From contig CAXAZF010000007.1 in assembly GCA_963973455.1 (NCBI GenBank), positions 124,001 through 188,000 of the forward strand: a DNA stretch of 64,000 nucleotides. The letters are read 5' to 3'. Source of the DNA: Marixanthomonas sp002364245 (GTDB lineage: Bacteria; Bacteroidota; Bacteroidia; Flavobacteriales; Flavobacteriaceae). The notes under the pieces were generated by a model that ran no database searches, was not told where the DNA came from, and saw only the letters and a list, made by a program, of their open reading frames with translations. The position numbers and the translations under genes are program-made. How positions within the stretch are numbered: position 1 is the first letter of the stretch; each line of letters starts with the position of its first letter. Positions 1-8,935 of the stretch are shown piece by piece.

Positions 1-2
1 GT

Positions 3-140
3 GAAACTTCAGACTATAATAAAATAGAACTGATGAAAACCTTTGCCAAAGAAAAAGGATACTCATCGTGTTATATTGTCGCATTTAAGGATGGGAAGAA
101 GCTGCGTGTGTCCGATGTCTTAAAAACACAAAAGAAATAG
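3..140 (+). CDS. N-acetylmuramoyl-L-alanine amidase, C-terminal end (partial)
   Basis: Only the last 45 codons lie in the window; the 5' part is cut off by the window edge. The reading frame ends with TAG at 138-140. The tail contains GYSSCYIVAFKDGKKL, which resembles the C-terminal end of flavobacterial periplasmic amidases (amidase_3 family) that trim peptidoglycan. The assignment rests mainly on this tail and on its position directly upstream of an MlaD gene, an order common in Flavobacteriaceae. The catalytic zinc-binding part is not visible, so the function is inferred rather than seen. Confidence 0.55.
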   Translation, partial: ETSDYNKIELMKTFAKEKGYSSCYIVAFKDGKKLRVSDVLKTQKK

Positions 141-173
141 GAGGGTTATTCTATATTTATTTTCTAAATTTGT

Positions 174-1145
174 TTGAACCCTAAAAAACATCCATTGAGA
201 TTATCCAGAGAAGTTAAGACCGGAATTCTTGCCATAGGAGCTATCCTACTGTTTATATTTGGTTACAGTTATTTAAAAGGAAGTAATTTACTTGAGAAGC
301 ACCGTACATTTTATGTAAAATATGATAATGTAGAAGGTCTTTCAAAATCGGCCCCAGTTACTATTAATGGTCTAAAAGTAGGTAAAATTCAAAATATTGG
401 TTTTGAAAATCAGGAAGGAAGATTGGTAGTTGAATTCACAGTAGAAAACGATTTTGATTTTTCAAAAAATAGCTTAGTACGTATCTACAGCAGTGGGTTA
501 ATAGGAGGGAAGTCACTAGGTATTTATCCTGAATATGACCGCAATAATTTAGCTAAATCCGGCGACACACTTAATGGTGAAGTGGAAAAAGGTATGCTCG
601 ATGCTGTTACAGAACGCTTAGGGCCATTAGAAGAAAAAGTAAATGGAACTTTAGCCACATTAGATACATTACTTCTTAGTTTTACGGCAATTGTTGATGA
701 AGACACCCAAAACAACCTTAAACAAGCAATAGCTTCATTACGAAGTTCTTCAAAATCTTTTGAAGGCATAACAGCTAACGTAGATGGGTTGTTAGGGGAG
801 AACAAAGAAAAATTAAACCGTACTTTCACTAACCTTGATGTAACAGCAGGAAACTTTGCTAAGCTTTCAGATTCGTTGGCACAAATAGAAACGGGGCAGA
901 TGGTAAAAGATTTAGAGCAAGTTACTTCACAACTAAATACACTCGTTACCCGTGTGGAAAATGGAGAGGGTAGTGTTGGAAAATTACTTAAAGATGATAA
1001 ACTGTACAATAATTTAGAAGGAGCTTCTCGTCAACTAGAGCAATTATTGCAAGACATGAAGCTTAACCCGAAACGTTATGTACATTTCTCACTATTCGGA
1101 AAAAGAGCTAAAGAATATAACGAACCTGAAGATCCTAATAAATAA
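174..1145 (+). CDS. MlaD/MCE-family phospholipid transport protein
   Basis: Periplasmic lipid-binding subunit of an Mla-type ABC transport system. Residues 17-35 form one membrane anchor (ILAIGAILLFIFGYSYL), followed by an MCE domain at about 45-125 with the typical GLSKSAPVTINGLKVGKI segment. The C-terminal half is helical and is probably the coiled part that forms a tunnel or ring. No ATG is available in frame. The given start is TTG at 174; a second TTG at 195 (giving MRLSREVKTG) fits the usual family N-terminus better and may be the real one. The stop codon overlaps the next gene (TAATG), so the two are translationally coupled. Confidence 0.88.
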   Translation: MNPKKHPLRLSREVKTGILAIGAILLFIFGYSYLKGSNLLEKHRTFYVKYDNVEGLSKSAPVTINGLKVGKIQNIGFENQEGRLVVEFTVENDFDFSKNSLVRIYSSGLIGGKSLGIYPEYDRNNLAKSGDTLNGEVEKGMLDAVTERLGPLEEKVNGTLATLDTLLLSFTAIVDEDTQNNLKQAIASLRSSSKSFEGITANVDGLLGENKEKLNRTFTNLDVTAGNFAKLSDSLAQIETGQMVKDLEQVTSQLNTLVTRVENGEGSVGKLLKDDKLYNNLEGASRQLEQLLQDMKLNPKRYVHFSLFGKRAKEYNEPEDPNK

Positions 1146-2476
1146 TGATGCAATATTTACCTAACATTATATTTTTTCTTGTTTTAGCTGCTGGTATCGG
1201 CTACTTTACGTTTAACATTAGAAAAGTAATCCGAAATGTAAAAGTAGGGCGTGAAATTGATGCTTCCGATCACAAAAAAGAGCGATGGAACAATGTAATC
1301 CGTATTGCTTTGGGACAGTCTAAAATGGTGGTAAGGCCTGTTTCTGGGATCATGCACATTTTTGTGTACGTAGGGTTCATTATTATAAACATTGAAGTAC
1401 TTGAGATAATCATTGACGGTATTTTTGGAACACACAGGGTTCTTTCTTTTTTAGGTCCTGTTTATGATGCTCTTATTGCTTCTTTTGAAATATTAGCACT
1501 TTTAGTGTTGGTAGGTGTAATCGTTTTTTGGATACGCCGAAACATTCAAAAGATTAAACGCTTTTGGGCACGTGAAATGAAAGGTTGGCCAAAAGATGAT
1601 GCCAATTACATTTTGTATTTTGAAATGGTATTAATGGTTTTATTCTTAACCATGAATGCGGCCGATTTACAACTGCAACAAATGGGAGCTGCACATTACA
1701 CGCAAGCAGGTTCATTTCCCATTAGTGGCCTAATATCACCGTTATTTGATGGACTATCAGAAAGCACTCTAATACTTATTGAACGTGGTGCCTGGTGGTT
1801 ACACATTATTGGTATTCTCGTTTTCTTAAACTACTTATACTTTTCAAAGCACCTTCATATACTATTGGCGTTCCCTAATGTGTACTTCGGAAAAGTAGTA
1901 CCTAAAGGAAAGTTTAAAAACTTGGAGTCTGTTACTAACGAAGTAAAATTGATGATGGATCCTAATACCGATCCATTTGCCGCACCTGCGGAAGATGAAG
2001 CCGATGCTGAGCCAGACAAGTTTGGGGCGAGCGACGTAATGGATTTAAGCAGGATTCAATTACTAAATGCATATACCTGTACCGAATGTGGTCGATGTAC
2101 CAGTGAATGTCCCGCCAACCAAACGGGTAAAAAACTGTCACCTCGTAAAATTATGATGGATACGAGAGATCGTATTGAAGAAGTAGGTAAAAACATCACA
2201 GAAAATGGTGAGTTTAAACCTGATGGAAAACAATTGTTAGACGATTATATTCTTCGGGAAGAATTGTGGGCATGTACAACTTGTAACGCTTGTGTAGAGG
2301 CGTGTCCGGTTAGTATCGATCCACTTTCTATTATCATGGATATGCGTCAATATTTGGTGATGGAGCAATCTGCTGCACCTAATGAGCTTAATGTAGCTAT
2401 GACGAATATTGAAAACAATGGCGCACCTTGGCCATACAACCAAATGGATCGCTTAAACTGGAAGGACGAAGCCTAA
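1145..2476 (+). CDS. (Fe-S)-binding membrane protein, heterodisulfide reductase-like
   Basis: Electron-transfer protein of the HdrC/GlcF-like group. The N-terminal half has about five membrane helices (residues 5-25, 65-90, 105-130, 160-180, 215-240). The C-terminal half has two [4Fe-4S] motifs of the CxxCxxCxxxCP type (CTECGRCTSECP near 310 and CTTCNACVEACP near 377). It begins one base before the end of mlaD. A cysteine-rich CCG-domain partner is encoded three genes downstream (3907-4698); the two together look like a membrane-bound Fe-S oxidoreductase split over two genes. Electron donor and acceptor are unknown. Confidence 0.85.
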   Translation: MMQYLPNIIFFLVLAAGIGYFTFNIRKVIRNVKVGREIDASDHKKERWNNVIRIALGQSKMVVRPVSGIMHIFVYVGFIIINIEVLEIIIDGIFGTHRVLSFLGPVYDALIASFEILALLVLVGVIVFWIRRNIQKIKRFWAREMKGWPKDDANYILYFEMVLMVLFLTMNAADLQLQQMGAAHYTQAGSFPISGLISPLFDGLSESTLILIERGAWWLHIIGILVFLNYLYFSKHLHILLAFPNVYFGKVVPKGKFKNLESVTNEVKLMMDPNTDPFAAPAEDEADAEPDKFGASDVMDLSRIQLLNAYTCTECGRCTSECPANQTGKKLSPRKIMMDTRDRIEEVGKNITENGEFKPDGKQLLDDYILREELWACTTCNACVEACPVSIDPLSIIMDMRQYLVMEQSAAPNELNVAMTNIENNGAPWPYNQMDRLNWKDEA

Positions 2477-2507
2477 GGCATTTTATTCAGCTTTTATTTA
2501 TTTTATC

Positions 2508-3413
2508 ATGAAACAAATAAGCACTCTCTTTTTTTTATTCATTTTTGGGGTTTCTGGTTTTGCACAAACAGAAAACTTCATAAATAACAACGGAGATGTT
2601 ATTTGTTTTACCACTTTTGGTACTGGATTCCCTGTTTTAATTATTAATGGAGGACCGGGAATGAGTAGCGAAGGTTTTATGCCTTTGGCAAAAACACTTT
2701 CAGAAAACAATAAAACTATTATATACGACCAACGGGGTACAGGAAAATCTACCTTAAAAGCAGTAAATGAGACCACTATTACTTTAGATTTAATGGTTGA
2801 AGATATTGAAGTACTTCGGACACATTTAAAAATAGATTCTTGGATTGTTTTAGGGCATTCTTTTGGAGGGATGTTGGCTTCGTATTATACAACCAAACAT
2901 TCAAAAAATGTAAAAGGATTAATTTTATCTTCTTCAGGGGGAGTTGATTTAAGTTTACTTTCAAGAATTAATATCACTGGACAATTAACCCAAAAACAGC
3001 AAGACTCTCTTAGCTATTGGAATCAAAAAATTGCAAACGGCGATACCAGCCACTTTGCAAGACTTCAAAGAGGAAAATATTTAGCATCTGCCTATTTGTA
3101 CAAAAAAGATTTTGTAGATGTGGTGGCTGAACGATTGACGCAAGGCAACAGCCAAATCAATAGCTTAGTTTGGCAGAACATGCATACTATAGCGTTTGAT
3201 TGTAAAAAGCAACTTCAACAATACACTAAGCCAGTTTTAATTATTCAAGGAAAACAAGATATTGTTAACAAGGATATTGCTGTTAAAACGCATGCGCTGT
3301 TTCAGGATTCAAAATTAGTTTATATTGATGAGTGTGCTCATTATGGTTGGCTAGAGCAACCCGAACAATATTTTAAAGAAATAAACACATTTTTAGCACG
3401 GGCAGCAAGTTGA
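2508..3413 (+). CDS. Secreted alpha/beta hydrolase, prolyl aminopeptidase-like (S33)
   Basis: The 301-residue protein starts with a signal peptide (residues 1-19, ending GFAQ). It shows the S33 hallmarks: the oxyanion motif GGPG near 48, DQRGTGKS near 74, the nucleophile elbow GHSFGG near 118, an acid in GKQDIVN near 247, and a catalytic His in CAHYGW near 277. This predicts a periplasmic or surface peptidase that releases N-terminal proline, though related esterases share these motifs. It sits inside the gene string between the two halves of the Fe-S oxidoreductase, only 31 bp after the first half, so it may be an insertion into an older operon. Confidence 0.8.
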   Translation: MKQISTLFFLFIFGVSGFAQTENFINNNGDVICFTTFGTGFPVLIINGGPGMSSEGFMPLAKTLSENNKTIIYDQRGTGKSTLKAVNETTITLDLMVEDIEVLRTHLKIDSWIVLGHSFGGMLASYYTTKHSKNVKGLILSSSGGVDLSLLSRINITGQLTQKQQDSLSYWNQKIANGDTSHFARLQRGKYLASAYLYKKDFVDVVAERLTQGNSQINSLVWQNMHTIAFDCKKQLQQYTKPVLIIQGKQDIVNKDIAVKTHALFQDSKLVYIDECAHYGWLEQPEQYFKEINTFLARAAS

Positions 3414-3457
3414 AAAACAAATAGTAACTTTGTGAACGTAAAAAAGTATCCCAGAAT

Positions 3458-3892
3458 ATGGAAAAAGAAGAAGTAGAGAAATTATTACATGACAAGGTAG
3501 AAAAAGGGGAACACGTTAGTCCAATACTTCCAAAGGATATAAAAAATTACTTAATTGATATCGATGGGACAATCACAGACGATATACCAAATGAAGAGCC
3601 AGGGCGCATGGCTACCTGCGAACCTTTTCCAGATGCCCTAAAAACACTAAACAATTGGTATGACCAAGGGCATATTATCTGTTTTTTTACATCTAGAACT
3701 GAGGATCATCGCGAAGTAACTGAAACTTGGTTAGAGAAATACGGCTTTAAATACCATTCATTATTAATGGGAAAACCAAGAGGCGGAAATTATCACTGGA
3801 TTGATAATCACTTGGTAAAAGCAACACGATATAAAGGAAAATTTACAGACTTGATTGACAAAAAAGTAACCATTCAAGTTTTTAAAGATTAA
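3458..3892 (+). CDS. Small HAD-superfamily phosphatase-like protein
   Basis: The 144-residue cytoplasmic protein has the HAD motif I DIDGTITD (nucleophile and acid Asp pair near 34-36), a motif II Thr/Ser in FFTSRTEDH near 77, and a conserved GKPRGGNYHWIDNH segment near 105-118. Similar flavobacterial proteins are often labelled phosphoheptose isomerase, but the residues seen here support a HAD phosphotransferase fold. Substrate unknown. A TAACTTTG box at 3425-3432 matches the Bacteroidota -7 element and could give this gene and the next a promoter of their own, although no good -33 TTTG is at the right distance. Confidence 0.7.
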   Translation: MEKEEVEKLLHDKVEKGEHVSPILPKDIKNYLIDIDGTITDDIPNEEPGRMATCEPFPDALKTLNNWYDQGHIICFFTSRTEDHREVTETWLEKYGFKYHSLLMGKPRGGNYHWIDNHLVKATRYKGKFTDLIDKKVTIQVFKD

Positions 3893-3906
3893 AATAAAAA
3901 GACACC

Positions 3907-4698
3907 ATGAGTGAACCTATAAAAGTACCAACAATGGCCAAGTATATGGCTGAAGGCAAAAAACCTGAAGTATTATTTTGGGTAGGTTGTGCCGGAAGTT
4001 TTGATGATCGTGCCAAAAAAATTACCAAAGCGTTTGTAAAACTATTGCACAATGCAAAAGTTGATTTCGCTGTATTGGGAACCGAAGAAAGTTGTACAGG
4101 CGACCCAGCTAAACGGGCAGGAAATGAATTCCTTTTCCAAATGCAAGCTATGACAAACATTGAAGTGCTTAACGGCTACGAAGTAAAAAAAATAGTAACC
4201 GCTTGTCCACATTGCTTTAATACCATTAAAAACGAGTACCCAGAATTAGGAGGAAACTATGAAGTGGTGCACCATACTCAATTTTTGAAATCCCTTTTAA
4301 ACGAAGGAAGACTAAAAGTAGAAGGCGGAAAATTTAAAGGAAAGAAAATTACTTTTCACGACCCTTGTTATTTAGGACGTGCCAATGGTGAATATGAAGC
4401 CCCTCGTGATTTACTGCGGAAATTAGAAGTAGAACTAGTTGAAATGAAACGTTGTAAATCCCGTGGATTATGCTGTGGTGCTGGTGGGGCACAAATGTTT
4501 AAAGAACCTGAAGAAGGTAAAAAGGACGTAAATATTGAACGTACAGAAGAAGCTTTAGAAACACAACCAAAAGTTATAGCGGCAGCTTGTCCATTTTGCA
4601 ATACGATGATGACAGACGGTGTAAAAGGCAAAGAGAAAGAAGATGATGTAGCAGTAATGGACGTAGCCGAAATGATTGCCAACGCTGAAGATTTATAA
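3907..4698 (+). CDS. (Fe-S)-binding protein with CCG domains, HdrB/GlcF-like
   Basis: The 263-residue soluble protein has two cysteine-rich CCG repeats: WVGCAGS near 22, TACPHCFNTI near 100, FHDPCYLGR near 150, CKSRGLCCGAGGAQMF near 180 and AACPFCNTMM near 222. In heterodisulfide reductase B and GlcF-like proteins these cysteines bind an unusual Fe-S cluster or form the catalytic site. It is probably the catalytic partner of the membrane Fe-S protein at 1145-2476. It ends the gene string and is followed by a strong terminator hairpin. Confidence 0.87.
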   Translation: MSEPIKVPTMAKYMAEGKKPEVLFWVGCAGSFDDRAKKITKAFVKLLHNAKVDFAVLGTEESCTGDPAKRAGNEFLFQMQAMTNIEVLNGYEVKKIVTACPHCFNTIKNEYPELGGNYEVVHHTQFLKSLLNEGRLKVEGGKFKGKKITFHDPCYLGRANGEYEAPRDLLRKLEVELVEMKRCKSRGLCCGAGGAQMFKEPEEGKKDVNIERTEEALETQPKVIAAACPFCNTMMTDGVKGKEKEDDVAVMDVAEMIANAEDL

Positions 4699-4709
4699 TA
4701 TACATATAA

Positions 4710-4737
4710 AAAGTCCCGATACCTATATCGGGACTTT
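4710..4737. terminator. Rho-independent terminator, usable by both strands
   Basis: A 12-bp perfect stem (AAAGTCCCGATA pairing with TATCGGGACTTT) closes a 4-base loop. It lies 12 bases after the Fe-S gene and 90 bases from the 3' end of the converging small gene, so it can stop transcription from both sides. Confidence 0.85.
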
Positions 4738-4826
4738 ATAAGTCCAAAAACAAGACAAGACAGTGTTTTAAATGGCGTTCAAATAAATTATAAACCTTTC
4801 CTGTCTTGATTTTGGTTCTTTAAAAT

Positions 4827-5132
4827 TTATCCTTTAGAAGCATCATCCCGTTCCAAGTTTTCATTACTGTCACTACCTTGACTGTGTAGTTTATTTTCTT
4901 CATCATTTAAATTAGAAGCACCCTGTCCTTTTTGAGCTTTAGTGCTACCTGGTACGTCTAATTTCTTACCACTAAAATCAATTTTTTGAGCGCGTTCTCT
5001 TAATTGTTGGTCATCACCACCATCACCGTGAATGTGATCTTGTCCTAACACTTCTAAATCGTGCTTCGTAACATCAGAATTGTACTTTGTATCTTTACTA
5101 TTTCCCTTTTCTTTTTTCTGTTCAGCATCCAT
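4827..5132 (-). CDS. Small hydrophilic protein of unknown function
   Basis: About 101 residues, very rich in Lys, Asp, Glu, Gln, Ser and Gly, with no membrane segment and no cysteine; it is probably disordered. A His/Asp/Gly patch (DHIHGDGGDD) near the middle is the only striking element. The frame is open for nine more codons upstream (ATG at 5159), but the second ATG at 5132 gives an N-terminus, MDAEQKKEK, that suits the rest better. No family is recognised. Similar small acidic-basic proteins in flavobacteria are often linked to stress or stationary phase, but nothing here shows that. Confidence 0.6.
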   Translation of the reverse strand: MDAEQKKEKGNSKDTKYNSDVTKHDLEVLGQDHIHGDGGDDQQLRERAQKIDFSGKKLDVPGSTKAQKGQGASNLNDEENKLHSQGSDSNENLERDDASKG

Positions 5133-5352
5133 AATTTTCTGTTTTTCTTTAAAATACATGTAATTCTTAATAAAGAGATTGTATTTAACGCCTTCTAAAC
5201 AAACTATAACATGATTTTATAGTTTCCTTCTGTAAATAATATTTTCTTCAGAAAAATTTGGGATTGGAAATCATGTTAAAGTTGGGTTTTACCAACTACT
5301 AAAACTATTTTTCCTATAATTTTAGATACTCATTTAAAAAATCAACCTTTCT

Positions 5353-7254
5353 ATGAAAAAACAGTCCATAAAACTCTTTTTGTTTCTTTTTATAGCAGCT
5401 TTTAGTTTTAATTCTGTAAAAGCACAAGAAGATACAGAAGAAGATGTATTTAAGCAGTTGGAGGAACTAGCTATTGTTGATCAAAAAATCATGATGCCTA
5501 TGCGAGATGGTGTTCGTTTGGCAACCGATATTTACCGACCTAAAACTGATAAAAAAGTACCCATTATTTTTTCAAGAACACCTTACAACTTTAATACCTG
5601 GCGGGACGGTGAAAAAACCGAGCGTACGGCAAAATCAGCCCTTGAAGCTGTAAAACGTGGATATGCATATGTAGTTCAAAATGAACGAGGCCGCTTTTTT
5701 TCAGAAGGAGAGTGGGATATTTTAGGAGTACCGTTAACCGATGGCTATGATGCGTTTACCTGGATGAAAGACCAAGATTGGTCAAACGGAAAAATAGGAA
5801 CATTAGGATGTTCATCAACAGCAGAATGGCAAATGGCCGTTGCAGCTCTAGATCATCCATCTCACGCAGCGATGGTACCAATGGGATATGGTGCAGGAAT
5901 TGGAACGGTAGGCGAATACCATGAACAAGGAAACTGGTATAGAGGAGGAGCAGAACAGCTATTGTTTTTCGCTTGGTTATATGGAGTGGAACAAGATAAA
6001 TTCAAGCCTAGAATTCCGGAAGGAGCTACGCAAGAAGATTTAATCCGTATTTCACGATTTTACGATCTCGCACCAGAAAACCCAGAAATTGATATGTCTA
6101 AGGCATTAGCGCATTTACCTATTCAAGATATGCTGCAAAATATGCACGGAAAAAAAGAAATTTTTGATAAAATGGTACGTCGCAAGCCTAACGATCCGGC
6201 TTGGTACGAAGGTGGGTTATACCATGATGATATGGAAATTGGTGTGCCTAGTTTTTGGTTTACATCTTGGTACGATGTTTCAATCAGTCCTAACTTAGCA
6301 TTGTTCAATCACGTTCGAAATAATGCAAAGGACAAAGAAATTCGTGATAATCAATATTTAGTTATCGCACCAACATTGCACTGTGCTTATTTCAGGGCAA
6401 CCGAAAATACAATTGTAGGAGAACGTCCTATCGGTGATGCCACATTAAACTATGAAGAACAAATCTATGGTTGGTTCGATATGTGGTTAAAAGGTGAGGA
6501 AAATGATTTTAAAGAAGAAACACCTCGTGTTCAGTATTACACCATGGGAAGTAATGAATGGCAAGCTTCGGAAGTTTGGCCACCAAAGAATACAAAAATG
6601 ACCACAATGTATTTAGAAAGCAAGGGCAACGCAAATACATTAAACGGAGATGGTACGCTTCAATATAAAAAACCAGGTAAAAAGGATAGCCCAGATTCAT
6701 TTACGTACGATCCTATGGATCCTGTGCCGTCACACGGTGGTAATGTATGTTGCACCGGTAATGCTGTAGAAGGTGGTGCTTTTGATCAACAAGCGATGGA
6801 AACGCGTGAAGATATTTTAGTATACACAAGTGAACCTTTAAAAGAGGGCATGGAAATTTCTGGATTTATAGAATCTACCTTATACCTTTCAAGTGATGTA
6901 AAAGATACCGATCTTACCATTAAATTAATCGATGTGTATCCAGATGGTCGCGCTTATAATTTAGATGAAACCATACAACGGGTTCGCTATCGTGAAGGAT
7001 ACGACAAAGAAGTATTTATGGAAGAAGGAAATGTTTATAAAGTAGATTTAACACCTATGAGCACTAGTAACTTCTTCAAAAAAGGACATCGAATTCGTAT
7101 TGAAGTATCGAGTAGTAACTTCCCGCGATTTGCAAGAAACTTAAATACAGGTGGAAATAATTATGATGAAAAAGAGGGAGTGGTAGCAAATAATACCATT
7201 CATCATTCAAGAGAATATCCTTCCATCATTAAATTACCTATTGTTTCTGAATAA
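5353..7254 (+). CDS. CocE/NonD family secreted hydrolase (X-Pro dipeptidyl-peptidase, S15)
   Basis: 633 residues with a signal peptide (1-24, ending VKAQ). The S15 alpha/beta hydrolase domain starts at MPMRDGVRLATDIYRP (about 48-63). The nucleophile elbow is GTLGCSSTAEWQ near 150, and the catalytic His is probably in APTLHCAYF near 345. The C-terminal 200 residues form the beta-sandwich domain usual in PepX, cocaine esterase and glutaryl-7-ACA acylase relatives. It probably acts in the periplasm on peptides or amide/ester bonds; the substrate cannot be read from sequence. It is single, with a terminator behind it. Confidence 0.87.
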   Translation: MKKQSIKLFLFLFIAAFSFNSVKAQEDTEEDVFKQLEELAIVDQKIMMPMRDGVRLATDIYRPKTDKKVPIIFSRTPYNFNTWRDGEKTERTAKSALEAVKRGYAYVVQNERGRFFSEGEWDILGVPLTDGYDAFTWMKDQDWSNGKIGTLGCSSTAEWQMAVAALDHPSHAAMVPMGYGAGIGTVGEYHEQGNWYRGGAEQLLFFAWLYGVEQDKFKPRIPEGATQEDLIRISRFYDLAPENPEIDMSKALAHLPIQDMLQNMHGKKEIFDKMVRRKPNDPAWYEGGLYHDDMEIGVPSFWFTSWYDVSISPNLALFNHVRNNAKDKEIRDNQYLVIAPTLHCAYFRATENTIVGERPIGDATLNYEEQIYGWFDMWLKGEENDFKEETPRVQYYTMGSNEWQASEVWPPKNTKMTTMYLESKGNANTLNGDGTLQYKKPGKKDSPDSFTYDPMDPVPSHGGNVCCTGNAVEGGAFDQQAMETREDILVYTSEPLKEGMEISGFIESTLYLSSDVKDTDLTIKLIDVYPDGRAYNLDETIQRVRYREGYDKEVFMEEGNVYKVDLTPMSTSNFFKKGHRIRIEVSSSNFPRFARNLNTGGNNYDEKEGVVANNTIHHSREYPSIIKLPIVSE

Positions 7255-7279
7255 ATAATAATGCATACTTAAACAGTTT

Positions 7280-7310
7280 AAGCCAAATGGGTTTTCCATT
7301 TGGCTTTTTT
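7280..7310. terminator. Rho-independent terminator
   Basis: An 11-bp perfect stem (AAGCCAAATGG / CCATTTGGCTT) with a 5-base loop is followed on the plus strand by a run of T. It separates the convergent peptidase and pseudouridine synthase genes. Confidence 0.88.
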
Positions 7311-7893
7311 ATACCAATAAGTTATCCGTCGGGATAACTTCACCGGCTTGCATAGCATCTACATGTAAATTTCCTATCCGAACACGTGCCAATCTCAAGG
7401 TAGGAAAGCCAACCGCTGCTGTCATTTTCTTTACTTGTCTAAACTTTCCTTCGGTGAGCGTTATTGAAACCCAAGAGGTAGGTCCGTGCCGACTATCCCG
7501 TATTTTTTTCGCTCGTTCTGGTAGCTTAGGTGTTTCTTTTAATGGAAACGCATGACAAGGCTTGGTTTGGTATTTTTTTCCACTATAGCCTATTTCAACC
7601 CCTTGTTGCAGTTTTTGAATAGCGTCTTCAGTAATGAGTCCATCTACTTGTACATAGTATTCTTTATCAATAGTTCCGCTACAAATTTTATAACTTACTT
7701 TTCCATCTGTAGTTAGCAACAATAACCCTTCAGAGTCTTCATCTAAACGACCAATCGCCATGGTTTCTTCAGGAAAATCATACAATTCACCCAACAGCTT
7801 TTTAGTATTCTTCTTTGGGCCATTATTGACAAACTGGCTTAAGTACCCATATGGCTTGTACAATAAGAAGTGTTTGTGGTCTGTTGAATTCAT
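7309..7893 (-). CDS. rRNA pseudouridine synthase, RsuA/RluE type
   Basis: 194 residues, no N-terminal S4 domain, so closest in build to RluE (23S rRNA). The N-terminus has LLYKPYGYLSQF. The catalytic Asp lies in GRLDEDSEGLLLLTTDG near 48-64, and the C-terminal LTEGKFRQVKKM motif near 148 is the other family signature. It converts a uridine in rRNA to pseudouridine during ribosome assembly. It is transcribed alone and converges on the S15 peptidase gene. Confidence 0.9.
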   Translation of the reverse strand: MNSTDHKHFLLYKPYGYLSQFVNNGPKKNTKKLLGELYDFPEETMAIGRLDEDSEGLLLLTTDGKVSYKICSGTIDKEYYVQVDGLITEDAIQKLQQGVEIGYSGKKYQTKPCHAFPLKETPKLPERAKKIRDSRHGPTSWVSITLTEGKFRQVKKMTAAVGFPTLRLARVRIGNLHVDAMQAGEVIPTDNLLV

Positions 7894-8041
7894 CTTTCAA
7901 AAATATTGATTTTATAAAGGAGCACCATATTTTGATTCATTTTACTTAAAAAATGTTAAGCACTGTTAATGAAAGCGTTAAAGCCATATATTTTTTTTAG
8001 GGATACTCTTTTTTTATATACATTAAATAAAAATTAACAAG

Positions 8042-8404
8042 ATGAAGAAACTTATAGTACTTATTACATTGCTTATTGGTGTTACAGCCTTTTCACAAGA
8101 TCCATTTTTACAAAAAGATAGTGACAACTACGAAATGAGGGCAGATGCTTTAACCGAGACTTATAATGCAGAGCTTGCACTATCATCTAAACAAGAATTA
8201 CTTTTTAAAAAGAAAGTTGAAGAATTTTTACCTCGTTACGATGCGATACGCAAAAACCATGAAGGTAGGGACAAATTAAACAGAATACAAAGCTTAGGCG
8301 AAGAAGAATCTGCTGAAATGAGAAACATCCTTACGCAACCTCAATTCGATTTATATGTGAAGATGAAAGCTAAGATACAACCTATAGGAAAAGTTGATAA
8401 ATAA
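8042..8404 (+). CDS. Small exported helical protein
   Basis: 120 residues: signal peptide 1-18 (ending TAFSQ), then a charged helical region. The order LALSSKQELLFKKKVEEF ... MRNILTQPQFDLYVKM has the spacing of the Spy/LTXXQ-like periplasmic helical proteins, where a metal or stress chaperone role is known, but the resemblance is weak. It stands alone between two hairpins. No firm function. Confidence 0.7.
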   Translation: MKKLIVLITLLIGVTAFSQDPFLQKDSDNYEMRADALTETYNAELALSSKQELLFKKKVEEFLPRYDAIRKNHEGRDKLNRIQSLGEEESAEMRNILTQPQFDLYVKMKAKIQPIGKVDK

Positions 8405-8427
8405 TTTTTCAATACATACATAGAAAC

Positions 8428-8457
8428 AAAAACGCGGAATTTAATTCCGCGTTTTTT
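8428..8457. terminator. Bidirectional rho-independent terminator
   Basis: The perfect stem AACGCGGAAT / ATTCCGCGTT has a 3-base loop and extends through flanking A and T runs, giving U-tracts on either strand. It serves the convergent genes ending at 8404 and 8475. Confidence 0.88.
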
Positions 8458-8474
8458 ATTAGTTATATAAAGTT

Positions 8475-8933
8475 TTATTTAAAACTTTCATCATCGGTTT
8501 TAGGCTCAATGTTGGGCTTCTCGGTATGCATGGTTTTTTCAATACCCGCAGATTCTACTCCAAAAAAGTTCATAACATCCGGTGGGTTTTCTATTTGTTC
8601 GGTTTTTTTCCCATTTATAGCAATGGGCTGTGTTAAAACTTCATGATTGTTTTGTAGTATCTTAATCCAGTCATCTGTATCAAAGTCAGAAGTATCAGTA
8701 CCTTCATCTTCCAATATTCGTTTGTCTACAAAATCACCAACCGATTTTCCCGTAGCTTCTGCAAGTTCCACCCACTGTGTGCCAGGAACTTTAACTTTTG
8801 AAATATCTACTGTATGTACTTTCTCTTCAATGCCTTGTAGGTAGCTAAGCGTGTGTTTTCCCACACGGGTTTGGCTACTATATATTAATGTAAATTGTTT
8901 ATCATCTCTTGCGAGTACTCCCATGTCTTTCAT
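8475..8933 (-). CDS. ArsC/Spx-like thioredoxin-fold protein lacking the catalytic cysteine
   Basis: 152 residues with the ArsC/Spx layout: a beta strand and turn (LIYSSQTRVGKHTLSY, residues 15-30), WVELAEATGKSVGDFVDKR near 55-73, and LTQPIAINGKK near 100. True arsenate reductases have a Cys in the first turn; here that turn reads YSSQTRVGK with no Cys, and the whole protein has none. Arsenate reduction is therefore unlikely, and a binding or regulatory role is more plausible. The gene starts 2 bp after the end of the hibernation-factor gene, so the two are one transcription unit. Confidence 0.72.
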   Translation of the reverse strand: MKDMGVLARDDKQFTLIYSSQTRVGKHTLSYLQGIEEKVHTVDISKVKVPGTQWVELAEATGKSVGDFVDKRILEDEGTDTSDFDTDDWIKILQNNHEVLTQPIAINGKKTEQIENPPDVMNFFGVESAGIEKTMHTEKPNIEPKTDDESFK

Positions 8934-8935
8934 GT

